A stretch of DNA of 12,114 nt from Bacteriovoracaceae bacterium (GTDB taxonomy: Bacteria; Bdellovibrionota; Bacteriovoracia; Bacteriovoracales; Bacteriovoracaceae): contig JAGLCH010000393.1 in NCBI GenBank assembly GCA_023146355.1, forward strand, positions 1 through 12,114. Reading direction: 5' to 3'. Every line of letters starts with the position of its first letter. Position 1 is the stretch's first letter. This document shows positions 6,805-12,114 of the stretch, one piece after another. The position numbers and the translations under genes were made by a program. The notes below the pieces were generated by a model. That model had not been told where the DNA came from. It did not search any database and saw nothing but the letters and a program-made list of their open reading frames with translations.

Positions 6805-7647
6805 ATGGAAAATCTAATATTAAATTCAGTGCTCTCATTGGGCGCTACTGGTCTAATTGCTGCTAGTATTCTATTTCTTGCGGCAAAGAAATTTAAAGTT
6901 CACGAAGATCCACGCATCGATCAAATTGATGAAATACTTCCCGCAGCAAACTGCGGAGGCTGTGGCCTAGCTGGCTGTCGTCAATTTGCTGAGGCCTGCA
7001 CTAAGGCCGACGACCTAGATCAGCTATCATGTCCAGTTGGTGGCAGTGACTTAATGCAAGAAATTGGAATACTTTTAGGCGTTGAGGTTGAAGCAAAAGA
7101 TAGAGAAATTGCTGTTTTAAAATGTAATGGCTCAAAACAAAATGCACCTGCCAAGGTTAGGTATGATGGTGCTGCCAGCTGCAAATCTGCCCATTCATTG
7201 TATGCTGGTGAAAGTGGATGTTCATTTGGATGCTTAGGGCTAGGAGATTGTGCTGTAGTATGTTCATTTGATGCTCTCTATATCGATGAAGAAACAGGCC
7301 TCCCTGTGGTCATTGATGAGAAATGTACGGCATGTGGAGCTTGTGTAAAAGCTTGCCCAAGATTTTTATTTGAATTGAGACCAGAAGGTCCAAATGGTCA
7401 ACGTGTATACGTAGCATGCATGAATACAGAAAAGGGAGCAGCTGCTCGTAAAAACTGTAAAGTTGCATGCATCGGTTGTACCAAGTGCACTAAGGTGACC
7501 GAATCCGAGTCTGTGACTATTAAAAATTTCCTTTCATATATCGATACCAAGGTTGATTCGGTTAAGGATGGAGCAGAGCTTATTGCTTGTTGTCCTACCA
7601 AGGCAATCATTGGCAATAAAATCGAAGCGAATAAAGACGAAGCTTAA
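6805..7647 (+). CDS. rnfB: Rnf complex subunit RnfB, iron-sulfur protein
   Basis: RnfB is the electron-entry subunit that takes electrons from (or gives them to) ferredoxin on the cytoplasmic face. The 280-residue protein has an N-terminal membrane anchor (about 5-27), then the RnfB-type [4Fe-4S] motif C50-x2-C53-x4-C58 with C76. Further cysteines follow in C139-x3-C143-x5-C149-x3-C153 and a ferredoxin motif C174-x2-C177-x2-C180-x3-C184-P. A last region carries C222-x2-C225-x2-C228 and a lone C263-P. This is the long form, with extra C-terminal clusters, as in Bacteroidetes and Clostridia. Unusually, the C-terminal pair of motifs lacks the four positions that would hold one cluster (T232, V253, G256, L259). 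GGA lies six bases before the ATG. First gene of rnfBCDGEA. Confidence 0.96.
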   Translation: MENLILNSVLSLGATGLIAASILFLAAKKFKVHEDPRIDQIDEILPAANCGGCGLAGCRQFAEACTKADDLDQLSCPVGGSDLMQEIGILLGVEVEAKDREIAVLKCNGSKQNAPAKVRYDGAASCKSAHSLYAGESGCSFGCLGLGDCAVVCSFDALYIDEETGLPVVIDEKCTACGACVKACPRFLFELRPEGPNGQRVYVACMNTEKGAAARKNCKVACIGCTKCTKVTESESVTIKNFLSYIDTKVDSVKDGAELIACCPTKAIIGNKIEANKDEA

Positions 7648-7668
7648 CTTTTAAGCACGGGATAAATT

Positions 7669-9003
7669 ATGAAGTTAAAACAATTTAAAATTGGTGGGGT
7701 CCACCCTAAAGAAAATAAGCTTTCAAGCGCTCAAGCAACAATTGCTTTACCTCAAGATGCCACAGTTACAATACATCTAGGGCAACACCTTGGTGCACCT
7801 GCAACACCTATTGTAAAAAAAGGAGATGCTGTAAAGGTTGGAACCAAGATTGCGGAACCTTCTGGATTTATCTCTGCAAATATTCACTCTTCTGTATCAG
7901 GAACTGTCGATAAAATTGATGATGTCGTTGATGCCAGCGGATATAAGAGAAAAGCTGTTTTAATCAAAGTTGACGGTGATGAGTGGGAAGAAAATATTGA
8001 TCGAACAGGTGATCTATCAAAAACGATTACACTTTCAAAAGAAGAAATTATTGAAAGAGTTAAAGAATGTGGAATTGTTGGTCTTGGTGGAGCGACTTTC
8101 CCAACTCATGTAAAACTTATGGTGCCCGCAGGCAAGACTGCGGAAACAATTGTTGTAAATGCTGTTGAGTGTGAGCCATACCTGACATCTGATCATAGAG
8201 TGATGCTTGAGAAAACCCATGAAATTATGATTGGCTGTCAAATTGTAATGAAAGCAACGAGTGCTCCAAAAACAATTATTGGAATTGAGGCAAATAAGCC
8301 CGACGCAATTAAGCTAATGAGCTCAATTGCAAAAGAATACAGTGGAATTGAGATTGCTCCTTTAAAGGTTCAATACCCTCAAGGCGGAGAGAAACAGTTG
8401 CTCAATGCCATTTTAGGGAAAGATGTTCCTCCAGGAAAACTACCAATTGAACTTGGTGCTGTAGTAATCAATGTTGGAACAGTTGCAGCGATATATGAAG
8501 CAGTTCAAAAGAATAAGCCTCTTTTTGAGAGAGTCATTACAGTAACGGGAAAAGATATTTCAAAACCATCTAACTTCCTTGTAAGAGTTGGTACCTCTAT
8601 TTCAAGTATTATCGAAGCAGCTGGTGGAATTCCAGAAAGTACGGGTAAAATAATCAATGGCGGCCCAATGATGGGTAAGTCGCTGACTACACCGAATGCA
8701 GCTGCAACAAAAGGTACCTCTGGGATTCTTCTTATGACCGAATCTGATGCAATAAGAAAGGAAGAGCAAAACTGTATTCGGTGCGGAAAATGTATTACAG
8801 CTTGTGCAATGGGATTGGAGCCACACCTACTATCTAAAATGGCAAGAATTGGGAAACATGAAGAACTCGAGAAGGAGTTCATCATGGATTGCATTGAATG
8901 TGGTTCTTGCAGCTACATTTGCCCATCAAGTCGCCCTCTACTAGATTACATAAGAGTAGGAAAAGCAGAAACAGGAAAACTCATTAGAGAAAGGAATAAA
9001 TAA
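7669..9003 (+). CDS. rnfC: Rnf complex subunit RnfC, NADH/FMN and iron-sulfur protein
   Basis: RnfC is the peripheral cytoplasmic subunit that exchanges electrons with NAD(H) through FMN and two [4Fe-4S] clusters. In this 444-residue protein the N-terminal barrel-sandwich region (about 30-105) is followed by the Gly-rich nucleotide-binding segment GLGGATFPTHVK (138-149), VVNAVECEPYLTSDHR (162-177) and QYPQGGEKQLL (235-245). Two ferredoxin motifs follow: C369-x2-C372-x2-C375-x3-C379 and C408-x2-C411-x2-C414-x3-C418-P. The first lacks the usual proline after the fourth cysteine (alanine-methionine instead), a mild change. There is no long repetitive C-terminal extension as in gammaproteobacterial RsxC. 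GGGA lies six bases before the ATG. Only 21 bases separate it from rnfB and three from rnfD. Confidence 0.97.
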   Translation: MKLKQFKIGGVHPKENKLSSAQATIALPQDATVTIHLGQHLGAPATPIVKKGDAVKVGTKIAEPSGFISANIHSSVSGTVDKIDDVVDASGYKRKAVLIKVDGDEWEENIDRTGDLSKTITLSKEEIIERVKECGIVGLGGATFPTHVKLMVPAGKTAETIVVNAVECEPYLTSDHRVMLEKTHEIMIGCQIVMKATSAPKTIIGIEANKPDAIKLMSSIAKEYSGIEIAPLKVQYPQGGEKQLLNAILGKDVPPGKLPIELGAVVINVGTVAAIYEAVQKNKPLFERVITVTGKDISKPSNFLVRVGTSISSIIEAAGGIPESTGKIINGGPMMGKSLTTPNAAATKGTSGILLMTESDAIRKEEQNCIRCGKCITACAMGLEPHLLSKMARIGKHEELEKEFIMDCIECGSCSYICPSSRPLLDYIRVGKAETGKLIRERNK

Positions 9004-9006
9004 CAC

Positions 9007-9984
9007 ATGAAATTATTAACAATCTCGCCTTCACCACATATTCAGAGTAACGAGTCGACTCAAAGAATTATGCTTGATGTTCTCATTGCGTTAGTTCCAG
9101 CATTTATTATTTCCATCCTATTTTTTGGTCTTGGAGCTTTAAAAGTCGTACTGACTGCAGCAATTGCATGCGTTCTCTTTGAGGCACTCATTCAAAAGTT
9201 TTTGTTAAAAACAAAAATTCAAGTTATGGATGGCTCCGCACTTTTAACAGGAGTACTTCTCGCATTTAACCTTCCTGCTGGTTACCCAATATGGATGACA
9301 CTTGTAGGATCACTCGTTGCTGTTGGTATTGCAAAGCTTAGCTTTGGAGGCCTTGGTCAAAACCCTTTCAATCCGGCCTTGGTTGGACGAGTATTTCTTC
9401 TCATCTCATTTCCAGTAGCTACAACGCTTTGGCCTAAGCCTGCACTACTCCAACTTGCAACTGACGGAACAACAGGAGCAACTATTCTTGGACTGCTTAA
9501 AGAGGGAGTTTCTGCTGGAGTTCCTGTAAGTCAAATACTTGGAACAACAGGCCTAACTGACTTATTTATGGGTCAAATGGGCGGATCTCTAGGAGAAATC
9601 TCAACACTGGCACTACTTCTTGGTGGCGTATACCTCTTATATCGAAGAGTCATTACTTGGCATATTCCTCTTTCATTTTTACTTTCAGTATTTGTTCTAT
9701 CAGGCATTTTTTGGATGGTTAATCCTGAGATGTATGCCCCTCCATTCTTTCACCTCGTAACTGGTGGCGTAATGCTTGGTGCCCTTTTTATGGCAACAGA
9801 TATGGTTACCTCACCAATGTCGAACTCTGGTCAAATACTTTTTGGTATTGGATGTGGAATTCTAACTATTTTAATCAGGGTATTTGGTGTTTACCCAGAG
9901 GGTGTTTCATTTGCCATTCTTATTATGAACGCTGTAGTCCCTCTGATTGATAAATTCCTTAAACCTAAAAGATACGGTAGATAG
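9007..9984 (+). CDS. rnfD: Rnf complex subunit RnfD, covalent-FMN membrane protein
   Basis: RnfD is an integral membrane subunit homologous to NqrB, thought to take part in ion translocation and to carry FMN on a threonine. The 325-residue protein is of normal length with about eight to ten hydrophobic helices. Family marks seen include SPSPHI near the N-terminus (7-12), LTGVLLAFNLP (80-90), GGLGQNPFNPALVGR (114-128) and a T-G-A-T motif (156-159), whose last residue, T159, is the expected FMN attachment site. The segment FMATDMVTSP near 260-270 is also typical. An AGGA lies 11 bases before the ATG, a slightly long spacing. The gene starts three bases after rnfC ends and stops two bases before rnfG begins. 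Confidence 0.96.
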   Translation: MKLLTISPSPHIQSNESTQRIMLDVLIALVPAFIISILFFGLGALKVVLTAAIACVLFEALIQKFLLKTKIQVMDGSALLTGVLLAFNLPAGYPIWMTLVGSLVAVGIAKLSFGGLGQNPFNPALVGRVFLLISFPVATTLWPKPALLQLATDGTTGATILGLLKEGVSAGVPVSQILGTTGLTDLFMGQMGGSLGEISTLALLLGGVYLLYRRVITWHIPLSFLLSVFVLSGIFWMVNPEMYAPPFFHLVTGGVMLGALFMATDMVTSPMSNSGQILFGIGCGILTILIRVFGVYPEGVSFAILIMNAVVPLIDKFLKPKRYGR

Positions 9985-9986
9985 TC

Positions 9987-10577
9987 ATGGCCCCAAAAAA
10001 ACTAGAGTCCACATTTATCAATATGACCATAGTACTAACCTGTGTTGCAGTCGTATCTGCATTTAGCCTTGGATTTGTCTATAGTAAGACTAAAGCTAGG
10101 ATTCAATATGCTAAAGAACAGAAAAAGCTCAGCGCAATAAAAGATGTTATCCTACCTGGCTTTGACAATAGACCAGATAAAAAAGTCATTCTAGTTTCAG
10201 ATGAGTATGGGGTTAAACTTAACGCTTACGTTGCGATGAAAGGCCAAAAGGTAACTTCTTATGCAATTAAAACCTACACAAAGCAGGCCTTCAGTGGTGA
10301 GATGTGGCTTATGGTTGGAATCACAGCGGACGGAAAAATCAATAAGATTAAAACATTAGAGCAAAAAGAAACTCCAGGTCTTGGAACAAAAATCACAGAA
10401 ATGAAGTTTAAGGGACAATTTTTCGGAAAAGACCCGGCGAACTTTAATATCAAGGTAAAAAAAGATGGTGGAGATGTTGATTCCATTACAGCAGCTACAG
10501 TCACTTCCCGTGCATATAGTGATGCTGTGGGCCGAGCCTATAATGCATTCTTAAAAATCAAAACAACACAAGAGTAG
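9987..10577 (+). CDS. rnfG: Rnf complex subunit RnfG, covalent-FMN periplasmic protein
   Basis: RnfG (homologue of NqrC) is anchored by one N-terminal helix and carries FMN on a threonine in its periplasmic FMN-binding domain. The 196-residue protein has the anchor at about 12-32, the conserved ETPGLG (128-133) and the FMN motif DSITAATVTS (165-174), with T171 as the expected attachment residue. The second motif position is alanine rather than the more common glycine of S/T-G-A-T, so flavinylation is likely but not certain. Flavin attachment needs an ApbE-type flavin transferase, which is not in this window. The start lies two bases after the rnfD stop codon and shows only a weak ribosome binding site, consistent with translational coupling. 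Confidence 0.95.
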   Translation: MAPKKLESTFINMTIVLTCVAVVSAFSLGFVYSKTKARIQYAKEQKKLSAIKDVILPGFDNRPDKKVILVSDEYGVKLNAYVAMKGQKVTSYAIKTYTKQAFSGEMWLMVGITADGKINKIKTLEQKETPGLGTKITEMKFKGQFFGKDPANFNIKVKKDGGDVDSITAATVTSRAYSDAVGRAYNAFLKIKTTQE

Positions 10578-10585
10578 GAAATAAT

Positions 10586-11176
10586 ATGAGCAACTGGAAA
10601 ACATTTACTAAAGGTTTATTTAAGGACAATCCTGTCTTTGTCATGCTTCTCGGAATGTGTCCCGTACTTGGGGTTACAACTTCTGCAATGAATGGCCTTG
10701 GAATGGGACTAGCAACAACATTTGTTCTCACCTTATCGAACGTTGTTATTTCTCTGATAAAAAATCTCATCCCAGACAAAGTTAGAATTCCTGCATTCAT
10801 TGTAGTTATTGCCTCGTTTGTAACAATTGTTGACCTTTGCATGGCAGGGTATTTACCTGGATTACATTCTCAACTTGGACTATTCATCCCACTAATTGTA
10901 GTAAACTGTATTGTGCTTGGTAGAGCAGAGTCATTTGCTTCAAAGAATAAAACTATCCCAGCTCTTTTTGATGGGCTAGGAATGGGTCTTGGCTTCACAA
11001 TCGCACTAGTTGCTCTTGGTGGAGTAAGAGAGATTCTTGGAAGTGGTAGTATTTTTGATTTTAAGTTTGTTTCAGATAATGCTTCAACATTACTCATCTT
11101 TGTAATGCCACCAGGTGCCTTTATTGCCCTTGGCTATATCATTGCAATTACAAATAAATTGAATAAGAAAGCATAG
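10586..11176 (+). CDS. rnfE: Rnf complex subunit RnfE, membrane protein
   Basis: RnfE is a six-helix membrane protein homologous to NqrD. Together with RnfA it is known to form a pseudo-symmetric pair that holds an iron-sulfur cluster within the membrane, with one pair of cysteines from each subunit. Here the two conserved cysteines are C25 in LGMCPVLGV and C108 in VVNCIVLGR. The 196-residue length is typical, and the motif GLGMGLGFT follows in the fourth or fifth helix. AGGAA overlapping the rnfG stop codon lies six bases before the ATG, so translation is coupled. It is told apart from RnfA by the cytoplasmic N-terminal extension of about 14 residues ending in NPVFV. Confidence 0.96.
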   Translation: MSNWKTFTKGLFKDNPVFVMLLGMCPVLGVTTSAMNGLGMGLATTFVLTLSNVVISLIKNLIPDKVRIPAFIVVIASFVTIVDLCMAGYLPGLHSQLGLFIPLIVVNCIVLGRAESFASKNKTIPALFDGLGMGLGFTIALVALGGVREILGSGSIFDFKFVSDNASTLLIFVMPPGAFIALGYIIAITNKLNKKA

Positions 11177-11186
11177 GACATAGAAA

Positions 11187-11759
11187 ATGGAATATATACT
11201 AATCGTTATTGGCGCTATTTTTGTAAATAATATTGTTCTGTCCCAGTTTCTTGGGATCTGCCCCTTCCTTGGTGTTTCAAACAAGACAACCACGGCAATA
11301 GGGATGGGGGGAGCTGTACTCTTTGTAATGACACTCGCAACAGTTGTTACATTTTTACTTTACCACTATGTGCTAGTTCCCTTTGAAATAACTTACATGC
11401 AAACAGTAACCTTTATCTTAGTAATTGCATCACTGGTTCAACTGGTAGAAATTGTTCTAAAAAAAGTAGCACCTCCACTCTACCAAGCGCTTGGAATTTT
11501 TCTTCCATTGATTACAACAAACTGTGCAGTACTTGGAGTTGCGATCTTAGTTATTCAGAATGAGTTTACACTTCTTCAAGGCATCACATTTGCAATAGCT
11601 CACTCACTGGGCTTCACACTTGCACTTGTACTATTTGCAGGGCTTAGAGAACGTCTCGACCTTGCAGATGTACCTGCAGGAATGAAAGGAATTCCTCTTG
11701 CGATGGTGACTGCTGGACTTCTTGCTCTTGCCTTTATGGGATTTGCTGGACTAGTCTAA
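11187..11759 (+). CDS. rnfA: Rnf complex subunit RnfA, membrane protein
   Basis: RnfA is the six-helix partner of RnfE and homologue of NqrE. The protein is 190 residues, as in most species. The N-terminus is directly hydrophobic, followed by NNIVLSQFLGICPFLGVS, which contains C25, and TTNCAVLGVA with C113; these are the expected ligands of the shared membrane iron-sulfur cluster. The AHSLGFTLALVLFAGLRERL segment and a C-terminal hydrophobic helix with SLIFMGF-like character (here ALAFMGFAG) are typical. AGGA lies eight bases before the ATG, ten bases after rnfE ends. It is the last gene of the operon and is followed 15 bases later by a strong terminator. No rnfH follows. Confidence 0.96.
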   Translation: MEYILIVIGAIFVNNIVLSQFLGICPFLGVSNKTTTAIGMGGAVLFVMTLATVVTFLLYHYVLVPFEITYMQTVTFILVIASLVQLVEIVLKKVAPPLYQALGIFLPLITTNCAVLGVAILVIQNEFTLLQGITFAIAHSLGFTLALVLFAGLRERLDLADVPAGMKGIPLAMVTAGLLALAFMGFAGLV

Positions 11760-11774
11760 TACGACAAAAGTGGT

Positions 11775-11811
11775 AAAGGCCCATCAAAATATTGGGCCTT
11801 TTTTATTTTTT
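11775..11811 (+). terminator. Rho-independent terminator ending the rnf operon
   Basis: A perfect nine-base stem, AAAGGCCCA (11775-11783) with TGGGCCTTT (11793-11801), has a nine-base loop. T-rich sequence with a single A runs on to 11811. On the minus strand the hairpin also follows the stop codon of the convergent gene (11805-11803), but the tail there is only TTT (within the stem) followed by ACCACTTTT. It is therefore strong for the rnf operon and weaker in the other direction. Confidence 0.9.
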
Positions 11812-12114
11812 GAAGCCGAATGAATCGGACTCGCCCCCTGAGCTTTCCGACTCTGCAGACTTTGATACTTCACCTGAAGAGCTCCGCTCAACTCCTTTAA
11901 TATTATCAATCTTTTCTTTAATCCTCTGCTCTGCTTCTTTTTGCTGTGCACCAGCTTCTTTATTGACTACATCTTGCTGGGCCTTTTTATTAAGATCCTG
12001 AAATGCTTCTAATTCTTTTTCTTCTGCCTCTGTTACTGATTTAGTAAAAACTTCATTGATACGTTGTCGGAGAATTTTCTTATCATTCTCACCTGTAGCA
12101 TTAATCAGGCCATA
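11803..12114 (-). CDS. C-terminal part of an unrecognised helical protein, truncated by the window edge
   Basis: On the minus strand one frame stays open from the right edge of the window to a TAA at 11805-11803, giving 103 residues without a start. The first 75 or so residues are highly charged and rich in Glu, Lys, Gln and Ala (for example KKAQQDVVNKEAGAQQKEAEQ), typical of a long helix or coiled coil. The last 25 are Ser/Gly/Glu-rich and end in SFGFKK, probably disordered. No cysteine is present. The stop codon lies at the foot of the shared terminator, as expected for a real convergent gene, and codon use looks like that of its neighbours. I cannot name the family. An overlapping plus-strand frame through the same region is low-complexity and less convincing. 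Confidence 0.75.
   Translation of the reverse strand, partial: YGLINATGENDKKILRQRINEVFTKSVTEAEEKELEAFQDLNKKAQQDVVNKEAGAQQKEAEQRIKEKIDNIKGVERSSSGEVSKSAESESSGGESDSFGFKK

Noticed and set aside
11792..12001. A 69-residue plus-strand open frame after the rnf terminator
   Set aside because: It begins inside the terminator hairpin, is Ser/Leu low-complexity, and lies antisense to a longer, better-composed minus-strand frame ending at the same terminator.
1..12114. Mobile elements, CRISPR arrays, tRNA or rRNA genes, or a new defence system
   Set aside because: I found no transposase or integrase motifs, terminal repeats, spaced direct repeats, tRNA-like clover leaf or defence-type domain set. The gene content is metabolic and envelope-related.

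Overview
The window is an AT-rich bacterial chromosome segment, dense in genes. It holds a complete six-subunit Rnf (ion-translocating ferredoxin:NAD+ oxidoreductase) operon on the right half and a mixture of conserved housekeeping and unrecognised exported or low-complexity proteins on the left. Sec-type signal peptides, Shine-Dalgarno sites and rho-independent terminators indicate a Gram-negative-type bacterium. The poorly recognisable exported proteins and the base composition remind me of the Bdellovibrionota/Bacteriovoracaceae, but that placement is a weak inference, because no rRNA or marker gene is present.

Layout. (1) Positions 2-1684: the 3' part of a large unrecognised protein with eight cysteines and a Gly-rich, then basic, C-terminal tail; a strong terminator follows. 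(2) 1832-3754: a promoter, a TPR-repeat protein and a NIF3/DUF34-family protein, probably co-transcribed. (3) 3845-5035: an unrecognised exported protein. It runs convergently, with no intergenic base, into (4) a minus-strand GNAT-like acetyltransferase (5476-5036), whose terminator lies inside the coding end of the exported-protein gene. (5) 5561-6670: a DUF1624/HGSNAT-like membrane acyltransferase and an RseC-family protein, tightly coupled. (6) 6805-11759: rnfB-C-D-G-E-A, closed by a hairpin terminator. (7) 12114-11803 on the minus strand: the C-terminal 103 residues of a helical, charged protein that enters from the right edge.

How the genes work together. RnfB, C, D, G, E and A form one membrane complex that couples electron flow between ferredoxin and NAD to Na+ or H+ movement. 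RseC lies just upstream and belongs to the family that in E. coli works with the homologous Rsx complex in reducing SoxR, so the pairing is functionally sensible. The most notable molecular observation is in RnfB: the C-terminal two-cluster ferredoxin-like domain has lost exactly the four cysteine positions expected to bind one cluster while keeping the four for the other.

No gene-free stretch exceeds 300 bases. The 1685-1881 gap holds a terminator and a promoter; the 6671-6804 gap holds only AT-rich sequence with weak promoter-like signals. I see no tRNA, rRNA, CRISPR array, insertion sequence or phage gene.
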